From Corynebacterium oculi (GTDB lineage: Bacteria; Actinomycetota; Actinomycetes; Mycobacteriales; Mycobacteriaceae), in contig NZ_LKST01000003.1 in NCBI RefSeq assembly GCF_001412105.1, forward strand, positions 372,001-436,000: DNA of 64,000 nucleotides, written 5' to 3'. Shown here one piece after another: positions 8,593-17,537 of this stretch. Below the pieces are notes generated by a model. It saw nothing but the letters and a program-made list of their open reading frames with translations. It was not told where the DNA came from and ran no database searches. A program made the translations under genes and the position numbers. Positions within the stretch are counted from its first letter, which is position 1; each line of letters opens with the position of its first letter.

Positions 8593-9360
8593 CTACTCCT
8601 CCTCGCAGGCCACGCCGTCTTGATCCTTATCCAGCGCCAGGCTGTACCCCGGAGACGTGGGGTACAGCGGTGCGGCACCGGCGTCGCGGGCTTCTTGGCA
8701 GCTTGAGTAGTGCTCGTCCGCGGGCTCCGTCAGTACTTCTGATTCCAGAAGTCCGCCCGGAATCACCTCTTCGTAGATAGTTTCTTCGATGTAGGTGATT
8801 TTCCGTGGGCCCTCGGGTTCCTCTTCATATTGCTCGCGCTGGGGGTCTCCCGGGGGAACATTGACGCGCTGGGGGTCACTCTTTCCTTGGTCGAGGTCAT
8901 TATTTTCGCAGGGCGGGCGGGCGCGGTGACGCTGTTCATTGTGGTGATCTGGGGAATCCTCAGAGGCCGTCGGTTTCTTTGTCGTCGAAGGAGGAGCCGT
9001 CGAGGGAGGGTTTTTGGCCACAGAGGGATCCGGCGTGGCGGTGGTGATCGTGACGGTGCTGGTGTAGGGAGCGCCTGAGCCTTGAGATGTCGCGTCTCCC
9101 TTTTCCGCCGCCGGGGTGAGAAGCACCCCGAAGAGCAGGAGAAGGGCACTCAGTATGACGATGAGGGGCCACCGGCGGGAGGAGCGGGCCGTAGACCGAG
9201 TAGACACGAGCCACCACGCCCCCGGCAGGAGGATCGCGGCCCCGAGGAAAAGATCGCGCAGGAAAAGGTGGGAGGAAAAGGCCCCGCTGATGATGGTGAT
9301 GCCGCCGATGGCGGTGGCGGTCCAGGCGAGAACGTGCTTCCAGGTGGCGTGCTGCGTCAT
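8593..9360 (-). CDS. membrane protein with C-terminal excalibur calcium-binding domain
   Basis: A 255-residue protein with three hydrophobic segments in the first 85 residues (including HVLAWTATAIGGITIISG and WPLIVILSALLLLFGVLL). A Thr/Pro-rich, then highly charged extracellular linker follows. The C-terminal excalibur domain (about 215-255) has a paired Cys (SSCQEARDAG) and the DKDQDGVACE loop that binds calcium. The frame extends 19 residues upstream, but the ATG at 9360 gives a normal membrane start. The excalibur domain suggests a cell-surface role; the exact job is unknown. Confidence 0.75.
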   Translation of the reverse strand: MTQHATWKHVLAWTATAIGGITIISGAFSSHLFLRDLFLGAAILLPGAWWLVSTRSTARSSRRWPLIVILSALLLLFGVLLTPAAEKGDATSQGSGAPYTSTVTITTATPDPSVAKNPPSTAPPSTTKKPTASEDSPDHHNEQRHRARPPCENNDLDQGKSDPQRVNVPPGDPQREQYEEEPEGPRKITYIEETIYEEVIPGGLLESEVLTEPADEHYSSCQEARDAGAAPLYPTSPGYSLALDKDQDGVACEEE

Positions 9361-9484
9361 GGCAAAAAGAACGCGTCCTTTCCGCTCGGGAGGGGAGGGA
9401 AGATACAGAAAGAACAATAGCGTTGTCTCGTAGGCGCGGCGCGCAGAAGGCCCAAGAAAGCACTCGCAACACGCATAAAGCGGC

Positions 9485-11044
9485 CTAGCGTTTGGCGGCC
9501 ACGAGCATCATGTCAATGGAGGAGAGCACCTCGTCCACATAGGCGGGGTTGACTCCGCGTTCCGAGCGGGCGCTGAGGAGTTCTTCCTGAGCGGCCTGGA
9601 GGGCACCCACGCGGATCGTGCTTGCGGCCTCGCGCCAGCGGCTGAGTTCTTTCCGTCGTTCCTCCCGGTGCCCCTCACCTTGGTCAAATTGCCGTTCTAG
9701 CCACCCGCTCATGGCGGCGGTGGCCTCCGGGGGCAGGTTCCCGGATTCCTGCTTCACGTGCCGGTACGCTGCTTGCCGGGCGCGGCGTCGTAAAGCCTCT
9801 ATCGCCTCATCGCCGGCGGCGTCCGGGCCTGCCTCAAGATTGAGTTTGCCCATGAGCCAGGGGAGGGTGAGGCCGGGAATGACCATGGTGCAGAGCAGGA
9901 CCACGAGGGCGATCACGGCGGCCTCGTGGTGCAGGGTGGGGGAGATACTGGCGGGAATGGATAACACGAGGGCGAGGGTGACCAGCCCGCGCATCCCGGC
10001 CCAGGTCATCAGCAGTACCTCTTGGCGGCGCAGGGGTGCGGCGAACTCGCGGTTTTTGCGGGTATTCGTGCGCAGGGAGAGGGAAAGCCAAGCGAAGCGC
10101 ACGAGCATCGCCACGAGCGAGAGAACCACGCCCACCCAGACGGCGTGCCAGAGATCGGAACCCACCTCGTCGATGGCGGCGCGCACGTTGAGCCCGATGA
10201 GCCCAAAGGCCACGCCGGTGAAAAGCATTTCCACGGGCTCCCAGAAGGCCTCGCCGGTGAGGCGATCCTCGGCGCCTAGGGAGGCGCGCGAGTTCATCTC
10301 CACGGCGGCGATCACGATGGCGATCACGCCGGAGGCCGCCACCTCCTCGGCCAGGATGTAGACGGCAAAGGGAAGCACCCAGGTCAGGGCGTTGCGGGCT
10401 GCGGTGTTATCCACGTGATCGGTGAACCAGGCGGCGCCCCGGCCCACGGCGATGCCAATGATGACGGCCCCGGCCACCGACCACGCGAAGTTGCCCAGGC
10501 CATGCAGCCAGGAGAGATCGGAGCCAGCGAGGGCGGCGCCGAGGGCAACGTGGAAGGCAACGATGGAGGCGGCGTCGTTGAAAAGCCCCTCGGTTTGTAG
10601 CGAGGTGGTGATTCGCTTGGGGATCCCCACGGGCTCGGCCACGGCGTCCACGGCCACCGGGTCCGGCGGGGCGAGCGCGGCGGCTAGGACGATGGCCCCC
10701 GCCACCCCCACGCCGGGCAGGAGCAGGAGGATCGAGCCGGTGAGCGCGGCGATGGTGGCAAAGACGAGGAGCACGGACATCCACACGATCGTGGAGATCT
10801 GCGTTTTGATGACCGACCACGAGGTGCGGCGCGCGAGGGCCCAGAGCAGCGGGGGCAGGAAGATGGGCAGCATGAGCTCGGCGGGAACGTTGAGTTCCAC
10901 CGGCCAGGGGAGGAACATGCCGCCCGCCGCCACGAGGGTGAGCAGCACGGGCCAGGGCAGCGCAAGGCGGTCACCCAGGGCCACCACGACCACCGTGGCG
11001 AGCAACAGCCCGGAGAGGATGAGGAGGATTGTCATAGTAGACAT
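9485..11044 (-). CDS. Na+/H+ antiporter, CPA1 (NhaP/NHE) family
   Basis: A 519-residue protein with about twelve membrane segments over residues 1-400 and a charged cytoplasmic tail (400-519). Family signatures are ALAPPDPVAVDAVAEP and TEGLFNDAASIVAFH (the FND motif of transport helix 5, Asp for cation binding), plus TWAGMRGLVTLALVLSIP. It exchanges cytoplasmic Na+ (or K+) for protons for pH and salt homeostasis. The gene is divergent from the odx-like gene, with 71 bp between the starts. An internal start at MTILL, three codons later, is equally possible. Confidence 0.93.
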   Translation of the reverse strand: MSTMTILLILSGLLLATVVVVALGDRLALPWPVLLTLVAAGGMFLPWPVELNVPAELMLPIFLPPLLWALARRTSWSVIKTQISTIVWMSVLLVFATIAALTGSILLLLPGVGVAGAIVLAAALAPPDPVAVDAVAEPVGIPKRITTSLQTEGLFNDAASIVAFHVALGAALAGSDLSWLHGLGNFAWSVAGAVIIGIAVGRGAAWFTDHVDNTAARNALTWVLPFAVYILAEEVAASGVIAIVIAAVEMNSRASLGAEDRLTGEAFWEPVEMLFTGVAFGLIGLNVRAAIDEVGSDLWHAVWVGVVLSLVAMLVRFAWLSLSLRTNTRKNREFAAPLRRQEVLLMTWAGMRGLVTLALVLSIPASISPTLHHEAAVIALVVLLCTMVIPGLTLPWLMGKLNLEAGPDAAGDEAIEALRRRARQAAYRHVKQESGNLPPEATAAMSGWLERQFDQGEGHREERRKELSRWREAASTIRVGALQAAQEELLSARSERGVNPAYVDEVLSSIDMMLVAAKR

Positions 11045-11115
11045 TTATACGCCGGTGCTTTCCCAATCCCCGCTCGCTGTCCTGTGCTCGGCGGCCGTGC
11101 AGTACGATATTCCTC

Positions 11116-11901
11116 ATGCGTTTTGGTCGAATTGCAACCCCCGAGGGTATGTGCTTTTGCGTCGTGGATGACGCGGGCACCACAGCTAAACAAATTGAGG
11201 GCACGCCCTTTACCCCGCCCGTGTACACCGGCAAGGAATGGCCGCTGAGTGAGGTGCGCCTGCTTGCCCCCATGCTGCCGAGCAAGGTGGTGGCCATCGG
11301 GCGTAATTATGCGGATCACGTAGCCGAGGTGTTTAAGAAGTCCGCGGAGACCCTGCCTCCCACGCTCTTTTTGAAGCCGCCCACAGCGGTGGTGGGGCCA
11401 GGCGCACCCATTAAGATCCCGGAGTTTGCCACTCGCGTGGAATTTGAGGGCGAGTTGGCGTTGGTGATCGCCAAGCCATGTAAGAACGTCAAGGCACAGG
11501 ACTGGCGTTCCGTGGTGCTGGGGTACACGGTGGTCAACGACGTCTCCTCCCGTGACCTGCAATTTGCCGACGGTCAGTGGGCGCGCGCCAAGGGTATTGA
11601 TACGTTCTGCCCGCTGGGCCCCTGGATCGAGACGCACCTGGATAACGTCGATGATCTTCCCATCAAGGCCCGGCTCACCCACGAGGGCGTCACGGAGATC
11701 AAGCAGGATTCCAACTCCAACCAGATGATTATGAACCTGGGGGAGATGATCGAGTTCATCACCGCCTCGATGACTCTGCTGCCCGGGGATATCATTTGCA
11801 CCGGCTCCCCGGCGGGCACGGCGGCGATGGAGCCGGGGGACTTCATCGAGATTGAGATCCCCGGCGTGGGTACGCTGGGCAACCCGGTGGAGCGAGCCTA
11901 G
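11116..11901 (+). CDS. fumarylacetoacetate hydrolase-family oxaloacetate decarboxylase-like protein
   Basis: A 261-residue FAH-superfamily enzyme. The core begins at IGRNYADHV near residue 60. Metal-binding acidic residues are in EFEGELALVI and in the segment NDVSSRDLQFADGQWARAKG, and LLPGDIICTGSPAGT is the typical C-terminal signature. In C. glutamicum the syntenic gene between leuB and gltX (cg1458) encodes an oxaloacetate decarboxylase, so that activity is the best guess. Other FAH-family reactions cannot be excluded from sequence alone. The ATG is close to the probable transcription start and no strong RBS is seen. Confidence 0.88.
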   Translation: MRFGRIATPEGMCFCVVDDAGTTAKQIEGTPFTPPVYTGKEWPLSEVRLLAPMLPSKVVAIGRNYADHVAEVFKKSAETLPPTLFLKPPTAVVGPGAPIKIPEFATRVEFEGELALVIAKPCKNVKAQDWRSVVLGYTVVNDVSSRDLQFADGQWARAKGIDTFCPLGPWIETHLDNVDDLPIKARLTHEGVTEIKQDSNSNQMIMNLGEMIEFITASMTLLPGDIICTGSPAGTAAMEPGDFIEIEIPGVGTLGNPVERA

Positions 11902-11947
11902 CGGGAGCACGCCTAGCGGGGGAGCTGAGCGGGGCGCCGCGCAAGAA

Positions 11948-13132
11948 TCAGCGCAGCCTCGCCCCCTCGCTGAGGTCAAAGAGGTGACGCAGAATCTCGC
12001 CACCGCTGGCGCTTAACCCGTTGTGTTCGTGCTCGCTGGTTATCAGCGTGCGCAGCGCGGGCATGAGGCGGGCGGTATCCAGCGAGAACTCCAGGGGCAC
12101 GTAGGCGTCCTTGGCGTAGATTGCGGCGGCCCCGTGCGCATCCCGGATCGCCGCGGGGTCGTACAGGCGCGGCCAGGCGGTTTCCGCGATCTCCTGGGCG
12201 ATGGTTTTCCAGGGGAGGAAAGCGGGCACGGAGTCCAGCCACTCGGGGTGGACGTGCTCCCCGGTGAGCAGGGTGGGGTCGTCTCGGTATTCCTGCGGTA
12301 GCGCCCGGTGCGCGGCCCAGTCGGTGGTGGTGCCGTTGGCATAGCAGGACTCGTGGAGCACGTAGTAGAGGGGGTTGCGGCCGGTGAAGGGGAGCGCGGC
12401 GGCGAGGTCGTGGCCAAAGGTGGGGGCGTCCCAGGGCAGGTCGAGCAGGCCGTGGAGCTGGATCCAGCCGTCGTTGGTGCCCAGCAGGTGCCCTATGCTG
12501 CGCAGGCGCGAGGGGGTGACCACCTCGGCGTCGGGAAGCACGAGCTCTCCCCGGGCCGCGCGCTCCATCAGTGCCGCCACGCGCGGGCGGTGCTCGGGGA
12601 AACGCCGGTAGTAGTCCTCGGTGTGCCGCTTCATGGAGGCGTAGGTGGCGGCGTAAATCTCCTCCGGGCTATGGGTGAGGGAGGGGAGCCCGCCGGTGAA
12701 GAACGCCTGGTCGAGGGAGTCCGGGTGGGTGCTGAGGTAACGCAGGGTACTAAACCCACCGAAGGATTGCCCCAGTACGGACCACCGGCTCAGGTCGAGG
12801 TGCTCGCGGAGATCCTCGGCGTCCTCCACGATGGCGTCGGCACGCAGGTGGCGCAGGTAGTCCGCGGCCTGCGGGACACCCACCGGGGTGGAGCGGCCCG
12901 TGCCGCGCTGATCCAGCAGCACCACCTGGTAGCGCTCCAAGGCCACCCGAATCCAGGCGGGCCAGAGCCGAGGGGCCTCGTAACCGGGCCCGCCCTGCAA
13001 ATAGAGCAGGTAAGGCTGGTTCGGATCGCGGCTGAGCACGCGGGCAAAGATCTCTATGCGGCGCGGGTCCTGCGGATCGGCGCGGTTCAGGGGGACGGTG
13101 ATGGTGTGTTCGGAGACAGAAAGGTTTTTCAT
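11948..13132 (-). CDS. alpha/beta hydrolase, prolyl aminopeptidase type (family S33)
   Basis: A 394-residue cytoplasmic enzyme. The oxyanion-hole motif QGGPGYEAP, the DQRGTGRS motif and the nucleophile elbow [10 protein letters not shown] (Ser near residue 125) follow the order seen in proline iminopeptidases. The His of the triad is probably in SEHEHNGLS near residue 370. A cap domain of about 200 residues separates core and C-terminus. The frame stays open far upstream across gltX, but the ATG at 13132 ([10 protein letters not shown]) has a nearby AGAAAG and leaves a 69-bp divergent promoter region to gltX. It probably trims N-terminal residues from peptides. Confidence 0.88.
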   Translation of the reverse strand: MKNLSVSEHTITVPLNRADPQDPRRIEIFARVLSRDPNQPYLLYLQGGPGYEAPRLWPAWIRVALERYQVVLLDQRGTGRSTPVGVPQAADYLRHLRADAIVEDAEDLREHLDLSRWSVLGQSFGGFSTLRYLSTHPDSLDQAFFTGGLPSLTHSPEEIYAATYASMKRHTEDYYRRFPEHRPRVAALMERAARGELVLPDAEVVTPSRLRSIGHLLGTNDGWIQLHGLLDLPWDAPTFGHDLAAALPFTGRNPLYYVLHESCYANGTTTDWAAHRALPQEYRDDPTLLTGEHVHPEWLDSVPAFLPWKTIAQEIAETAWPRLYDPAAIRDAHGAAAIYAKDAYVPLEFSLDTARLMPALRTLITSEHEHNGLSASGGEILRHLFDLSEGARLR

Positions 13133-13201
13133 CTTTCTATGCCTACAGTGCGGTGTGGCCAAGCACAACATCGGCGGGGCGGGTGTGGTGAAATAGGGGG
13201 C

Positions 13202-14677
13202 ATGAGTGACATTCGCGTGAGATTCTGCCCCTCGCCCACCGGCACCCCGCACGTGGGCATGGTGCGTACCGCCCTGTTTAACTGGGCCTATGCCCGCCAC
13301 ACCGGCGGCCGGATGGTGTTCCGCATCGAGGACACCGACGCCGCGCGCGATTCCGAGGAATCCTACCAGGCCATCATCGACTCCCTGCGCTGGTTGGGCC
13401 TGGACTGGGACGAGGGCATCGACGTGGGCGGCCCGCAGGAGCCCTACCGCCAGTCGCAGCGCATGGACATCTACGCGGAGGTGCTGAGGAAGCTTATCGA
13501 CGCCGGGGAGGTCTACCCCGCGTACTCCACCGCCGAGGAGGTCAAGGAACGCCACCTCGCCGCCGGCCGCGATCCGCAGCTGGGCTACGATAACTTCGAC
13601 CGCGACCTCACCCAGGAGCAGATCGACGCCTTCGAGGCCGAGGGGCGCAAGCCGGTGTGGCGGCTGCGCATGCCGGATCACGACTGGTCCTGGCACGATC
13701 TGGTGCGCGGGGACATGGCCTTCAAGGCGGAAACCCAGCCCGATTACGTGGTGGCGCGCTCCAATGGCCAGCCCCTCTACACCTTGGTCAACCCGGTGGA
13801 TGACGCCCTCATGGGGATCACGCACGTGCTGCGCGGAGAGGATCTCCTTTCCTCTACCCCCCGCCAATTGGCCCTGTATGAAGCCCTGATCCGCATCGGG
13901 GTGGCCACCAGGGTGCCGGAGTTTGCGCACCTGCCCTTCGTGATGGGAGAGGGGAATAAGAAGCTTTCCAAGCGCGATCCCGAGTCCAACCTCTTCAATC
14001 ACGTGGAGGCGGGCATCATCCCGGAGGGAATGCTTAATTATCTGGCGCTGTTGGGCTGGTCTTTGTCCTCGGAGAAGGACATTTTCTCCCGCGAGGAGAT
14101 GGTGGCGGCCTTCGACGTGGCCGACGTGCTGGGCAACCCCGCCCGCTTCGATCAAAAGAAGTTGGAGGCCATCAACGCCGATCAGATCCGCCTGCTCGAA
14201 CCGGCGGATTTCCGCGAGCGCCTGCGCGCCTACCTCAGCGAACACACGGATTTCCCCGCGGACTACCCGGAGGAGAAGTTCACCTTCGCGGCGGATTTGG
14301 TGCACACCCGGATCAAGGTGCTGGGCGATGCCTATGGGTTGCTGAAGTTCCTGTTAGTGGCCGATGATGCCCTGGTTCTTGATGAGAAGGCCGCCCGCAA
14401 GAACCTCAAGGAGGACGCCGTGGCGGTGCTGGATACCTCCATTGAGCGCCTGGAAGCCCTGGGGGAATGGACGCACCCGGAGATTGAAAAGACGCTCTCC
14501 GCCGCGCTCATCGAGGAGATGGGGCTCAAGCCCCGCAAGGCCTACGGCGCGCTGCGCGTGGGCATCACGGGGGCCGCGGTGTCCCCGCCGCTGTTTGAGT
14601 CGATGGAACTCCTGGGTAAGGAATCCACCCTGGCCCGCCTGCGGGCGGCGCGCCAGAGCACCCCGTTCGGCGCCTAG
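13202..14677 (+). CDS. gltX: glutamyl-tRNA synthetase
   Basis: Charges tRNA-Glu; in actinobacteria it normally also charges tRNA-Gln with Glu for later amidation. It has 491 residues. The class I signature is [11 protein letters not shown] at residues 9-19 (HIGH variant), and the KMSKS-type loop is KLSKRDPES near residue 255. The frame is open 894 bp upstream, but that part is antisense to the peptidase gene; the ATG at 13202 gives the standard [14 protein letters not shown] start. tRNA-Gln and tRNA-Glu lie directly downstream, so its substrates are encoded next to it. Confidence 0.97.
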   Translation: MSDIRVRFCPSPTGTPHVGMVRTALFNWAYARHTGGRMVFRIEDTDAARDSEESYQAIIDSLRWLGLDWDEGIDVGGPQEPYRQSQRMDIYAEVLRKLIDAGEVYPAYSTAEEVKERHLAAGRDPQLGYDNFDRDLTQEQIDAFEAEGRKPVWRLRMPDHDWSWHDLVRGDMAFKAETQPDYVVARSNGQPLYTLVNPVDDALMGITHVLRGEDLLSSTPRQLALYEALIRIGVATRVPEFAHLPFVMGEGNKKLSKRDPESNLFNHVEAGIIPEGMLNYLALLGWSLSSEKDIFSREEMVAAFDVADVLGNPARFDQKKLEAINADQIRLLEPADFRERLRAYLSEHTDFPADYPEEKFTFAADLVHTRIKVLGDAYGLLKFLLVADDALVLDEKAARKNLKEDAVAVLDTSIERLEALGEWTHPEIEKTLSAALIEEMGLKPRKAYGALRVGITGAAVSPPLFESMELLGKESTLARLRAARQSTPFGA

Positions 14678-14707
14678 GGCCGCATAAAGCCCTGCAACCT
14701 GGTGGTT

Positions 14708-14737
14708 TGTGGGTGTTCCGGGGTTATGGTTATAGTA
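14708..14737 (+). promoter_or_regulatory. promoter of the tRNA-Gln/tRNA-Glu unit
   Basis: A TTGTGG -35 box (14708-14713) and a TATAGT -10 box (14732-14737) are separated by 18 bp and sit about 40 bp before tRNA-Gln. Inferred by eye. Confidence 0.5.
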
Positions 14738-14778
14738 TTCCCCGTTGCACAGCGCGGAAAGCCGCTGGGAAGCAGCAA

Positions 14779-14850
14779 TGGCCTATGGTGTAATTGGCAA
14801 CACTACGGTTTCTGGTACCGTCATTCTAGGTTCGAGTCCTGGTAGGCCAG
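14779..14850 (+). tRNA. tRNA-Gln (anticodon CTG)
   Basis: A 72-nt cloverleaf: acceptor TGGCCTA/TAGGCCA, anticodon stem ACGGT/ACCGT with loop TTCTGGT (anticodon CTG, reads CAG), T-arm with TTCGAGT, discriminator G. No encoded CCA follows. It is paired with tRNA-Glu 18 bp downstream. Confidence 0.95.
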
Positions 14851-14868
14851 CAGCGATTTTATCGCCGC

Positions 14869-14941
14869 GCCCCGTTCGTCTAGTGGCCTAGGACGCCGGC
14901 CTCTCACGCCGGTAACACGGGTTCAAATCCCGTACGGGGTA
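14869..14941 (+). tRNA. tRNA-Glu (anticodon CTC), copy 1
   Basis: 73 nt: acceptor GCCCCGT/ACGGGGT (G1-U72 wobble), anticodon stem CCGGC/GCCGG with loop CTCTCAC (anticodon CTC, reads GAG), T-arm with TTCAAAT, discriminator A. The next three bases are CCA, whereas the identical copy at 15622 lacks them. Confidence 0.96.
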
Positions 14942-14948
14942 CCACTTC

Positions 14949-14983
14949 ATCCCTCACCGAGATTTTCGGTGAGGGATTTTTTT
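14949..14983 (+). terminator. rho-independent terminator after the tRNA pair
   Basis: A perfect 12-bp stem ATCCCTCACCGA/TCGGTGAGGGAT with a 5-nt loop, followed by seven T residues. Confidence 0.92.
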
Positions 14984-14999
14984 ATGCCGAGGAGCACAC

Positions 15000-15551
15000 A
15001 TGCCGCACGTTTCACCAAGAACTATCACCGAGCCCGCCCGCCGACGCCTAGGAACCGCCCTGTGGGTGGGGATCGTGGCCGGGTTTTTCTCCGGGATCGT
15101 CAAGTTCGGCTGGGAGGTGCCGTTCCCGCCCCGCACGCCGGAACGCAACGCCACCAACCCACCCCAGGCGCTCCTGGAACTGCTCGGCATGAGCCCCGAG
15201 GCCACGCACGCCACCTACTCCTATCTGGGTAACCAGCTCCCCTACGTGAGTTTTATCCTTCACTTTGCCTTCGCCATTTCCTTCGCGGTGCTCTATTGCC
15301 TGGTGGCGGAGTACTGGCCGGCTATCAAGATGTGGCAGGGGGCGGTGTTCGGCGTGGTGATCTTTGTGGCCTTCCACGTGGTGCTCATGCCGCTCATTGG
15401 CGTGGTGCCCGCGCCGTGGGATCAGCCGGCGGCGGAGCATTTTTCCGAGTTCTTTGGGCACATCGTGTGGATGTGGAGCATTGAGATCGTGCGCCGGGAT
15501 CTGCGCAACCGCGCCACGGGCGAGCCGGACGCCGAGGTAGCCCCCTCTTAG
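15000..15551 (+). CDS. YagU family (DUF1440) inner-membrane protein
   Basis: A 183-residue protein with about four membrane segments (starting GTALWVGIVAGFFSGIVKFG, and VSFILHFAFAISFAVLYCLV). Conserved family segments are RNATNPPQALLELLG and EHFSEFFGHIVWMWSIEIVR near the C-terminus. E. coli YagU has been linked to acid resistance; no molecular role is established. The ATG at 15000 has a GAGGAG RBS. It stands alone between two tRNA transcription units. Confidence 0.88.
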   Translation: MPHVSPRTITEPARRRLGTALWVGIVAGFFSGIVKFGWEVPFPPRTPERNATNPPQALLELLGMSPEATHATYSYLGNQLPYVSFILHFAFAISFAVLYCLVAEYWPAIKMWQGAVFGVVIFVAFHVVLMPLIGVVPAPWDQPAAEHFSEFFGHIVWMWSIEIVRRDLRNRATGEPDAEVAPS

Positions 15552-15568
15552 GGGCTTGAGCAGGCAAT

Positions 15569-15598
15569 TTGTTTGTTTCCTTGTGCTTACACTACTGT
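15569..15598 (+). promoter_or_regulatory. promoter of tRNA-Glu copy 2
   Basis: TTGTTT (15569-15574) and TACTGT (15593-15598) with an 18-bp spacer, 23 bp before the tRNA. Inferred by eye. Confidence 0.45.
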
Positions 15599-15621
15599 AA
15601 TCCGAGTCAGTATGACGGCGC

Positions 15622-15694
15622 GCCCCGTTCGTCTAGTGGCCTAGGACGCCGGCCTCTCACGCCGGTAACACGGGTTCAAATCCCGTACGGGGTA
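15622..15694 (+). tRNA. tRNA-Glu (anticodon CTC), copy 2
   Basis: Identical over all 73 nt to the copy at 14869, including GCGC just upstream, but followed by CTC instead of CCA. It has its own promoter and terminator, so it is a separate transcription unit. Confidence 0.96.
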
Positions 15695-15704
15695 CTCTTT
15701 ATCT

Positions 15705-15740
15705 CCCCTCCACGCATCAGCCGTGGAGGGGATTTTATTT
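15705..15740 (+). terminator. rho-independent terminator after tRNA-Glu copy 2
   Basis: A perfect 10-bp stem CCCCTCCACG/CGTGGAGGGG with a 7-nt loop, then ATTTTATTT. Confidence 0.88.
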
Positions 15741-15819
15741 CTCCATCCGCCCTGACCAGGCATTCAGCCGGTTCCCAGCCTTGCGCGGCGGCATCTCCTT
15801 TCGTCTAAAGTAGTCCGGT

Positions 15820-16707
15820 GTGAAACTTCTCAAGAACGCCGTCGCCGCGTTTGCGGCCAGTGTTTCCCTCCTTGGCGTCGGAGCCGCTGGCACCGCCGCC
15901 TCCGCCTCAACCTTTGACCTTCCCACGGAGCTCAGTTCCTTGCCGCAGCGCTTGCTGGCGGGAGAGTTGCGGGAGATCACAGTTCCGGTGCCCAACGGCC
16001 CGGATCGTAGCTATCTGGTGAGCGTGAGCCGCAATTACAATCCGCTCAAGCCCACCCCCGTTCTCCTGGCCTTTGGCGGCTGGGGCGATAGCCCGGAGAA
16101 GTTCCGTGGTTACTCCAACTATGCCTCTTCTTCCGCGGCCGACGAGGCCATCGTGATCTATCCGCGCGGCATCGAGAACGCCTGGGCGGGTGGCCCCTAC
16201 GCCAAGACCACCGCGGAGCAGGACATCGCGGCGGTGCGGCAGATCGTGGATCAGGTTTCCCTGGTGCTCAACGTGGATCGTGGCCGCGTGTACGCGGCGG
16301 GCATGTCCAATGGCGGTGGCATGGCGGCCACCCTGGCGTGCAAGGCTCCCGATCTGGTGGCGGGAGTGGCCGTGGTCTCGGGGGCGTATTACCTACCCAC
16401 CAACGAGGGCTGTTCTTCCGCTGCCGTGCCGTTCATGGATATTCATGGCGACGCGGACTCCACCGCGCCCTATGAGGGGGGTTCGCGTCATGGCGTCCCG
16501 GTGGCGGCTACCCGGGACGTGGTGGCCTCCTACGCCTCCCGCAATGGATGCACGGGGGAGACACATAACGGCATCACGACCTCGCATACGGGCTGCACCC
16601 GCCCGGTGGAGGAGGTGCTGGTTCCCGGCGGAGGGCACGAGTGGTACTCCAACCCGAACGCGGCGGAGATGACCTGGAATTTCCTCCAAGGCCAGCGCAA
16701 GGCCTAG
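15820..16707 (+). CDS. secreted esterase, LpqC / polyhydroxybutyrate depolymerase-like
   Basis: A 295-residue exported alpha/beta hydrolase. A Sec signal peptide (about residues 1-30, ending AGTAASAS) is followed by the mature enzyme. The nucleophile is in GMSNGGGMAATLA (Ser near residue 163), the acid in DIHGDADSTAPY, and the His in GGGHEWY. This order and the GWGDSPEKFRGYS segment fit the LpqC/feruloyl esterase family (COG3509). It starts at GTG; no strong RBS is present. Its stop overlaps that of convergent ltbR by 3 bp. The substrate is unknown. Confidence 0.87.
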   Translation: MKLLKNAVAAFAASVSLLGVGAAGTAASASTFDLPTELSSLPQRLLAGELREITVPVPNGPDRSYLVSVSRNYNPLKPTPVLLAFGGWGDSPEKFRGYSNYASSSAADEAIVIYPRGIENAWAGGPYAKTTAEQDIAAVRQIVDQVSLVLNVDRGRVYAAGMSNGGGMAATLACKAPDLVAGVAVVSGAYYLPTNEGCSSAAVPFMDIHGDADSTAPYEGGSRHGVPVAATRDVVASYASRNGCTGETHNGITTSHTGCTRPVEEVLVPGGGHEWYSNPNAAEMTWNFLQGQRKA

Positions 16708-17411
16708 AGCGCCTGGGAGAGGCGTCTGGCGGAGTCTACGATGGCCGCGCCCCAGAGTTCTCCGGGGCTGGGGCGCAGCCGCTCGGAAACCCCGGAGAGG
16801 GAGAGCACAGCGAGGAATTCCCCGGCGGAATCGGTGATGGGGGCGGAGAGGCTGGAGAGGCCCACCTCGCGTTCCCCGATGGAATCGGCCCAGCCGCGGC
16901 TTCTCACCTCGTCGAGCGCGGCGGCGTCGAAGGAAGCCTGGGGGAGAATGTTCTCGCGCAGGTCGGGGGAGGCGTAGGCCAGAAATACCTTGGCCGCCGA
17001 TCCCGCAGTGAGCGGCATGCGCGAGCCGATGGGCACGGTGTTTTGCAGCCCGGAGGAGGGCTCCAGGGCGGCGATGCAGGTGCGGGATGTGCCGGTGAGC
17101 TGGTAGAGCTGCACGGATTCCCCGGTGCGCTCCATGAGCGCGGTCATGGTGGGGCTGGCGGCTTCGATGAGGTGATTTTTGGAGCGCGCCCCGATGCTGG
17201 TGAGCGTGGGGCCGATGGTCCACTTTCCCTCGGCGGTGCGGGCGAGGATCCGGTGGGCCTCTAGCGCGGTGGCGAGCCGGTGCGCGGTGGCGCGGGGGAG
17301 TTCCGTGGCCTCGCAGAGTTCGGTGAGACTGCGGGGTTGATGAGCCACCGTCACCATGATGGAGACGGCGCGGTCGAGCACCTTGATCCCGGAGGCGTCG
17401 TAATGTCCCAT
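16704..17411 (-). CDS. ltbR: IclR-family regulator of leucine and tryptophan genes
   Basis: A 235-residue repressor with an N-terminal winged helix-turn-helix (about 10-70: SLTELCEATELPRATAHRLA) and a C-terminal IclR effector domain (PLTAGSAAKVFLAYAS, then a VGLSSLSAPITD segment). It is divergent from leuCD, exactly as ltbR is in C. glutamicum, where it represses leuB, leuCD and the trp operon. The shared palindrome before leuB and leuC in this window is a candidate binding site. Identification rests on family plus synteny. Confidence 0.93.
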   Translation of the reverse strand: MGHYDASGIKVLDRAVSIMVTVAHQPRSLTELCEATELPRATAHRLATALEAHRILARTAEGKWTIGPTLTSIGARSKNHLIEAASPTMTALMERTGESVQLYQLTGTSRTCIAALEPSSGLQNTVPIGSRMPLTAGSAAKVFLAYASPDLRENILPQASFDAAALDEVRSRGWADSIGEREVGLSSLSAPITDSAGEFLAVLSLSGVSERLRPSPGELWGAAIVDSARRLSQAL

Positions 17412-17490
17412 ACAGTGATCCTATCATTCCGTAAGATGGGAAGTTAGGGGAAGGTAAGGTGTGTAAGGGTGGCGCATGGCGTATGGTATC

Positions 17491-17520
17491 TCACATAGTG
17501 ACACGCAGATTCCATATAAT
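17491..17520 (+). promoter_or_regulatory. leuC promoter with candidate LtbR operator
   Basis: A consensus -10 box TATAAT lies at 17515-17520, 17 bp before the leuC ATG. The palindrome TCAC-ATA-GTGA at 17491-17501 covers the position of the -35 box, which is otherwise poor, so a bound repressor would block polymerase. The same 4+3+4 pattern precedes leuB. Confidence 0.5.
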
Positions 17521-17537
17521 GAAACGGGAGTGCCATC

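Noticed and set aside
12308..13201. Open frame extending gltX by 298 codons upstream
   Set aside because: It is the antisense shadow of the peptidase gene; the glutamyl-tRNA synthetase signature starts right after the ATG at 13202.
13133..14305. Open frame extending the peptidase gene upstream on the minus strand
   Set aside because: Composition is that of a shadow of gltX; the family start and a promoter-sized gap favour 13132.
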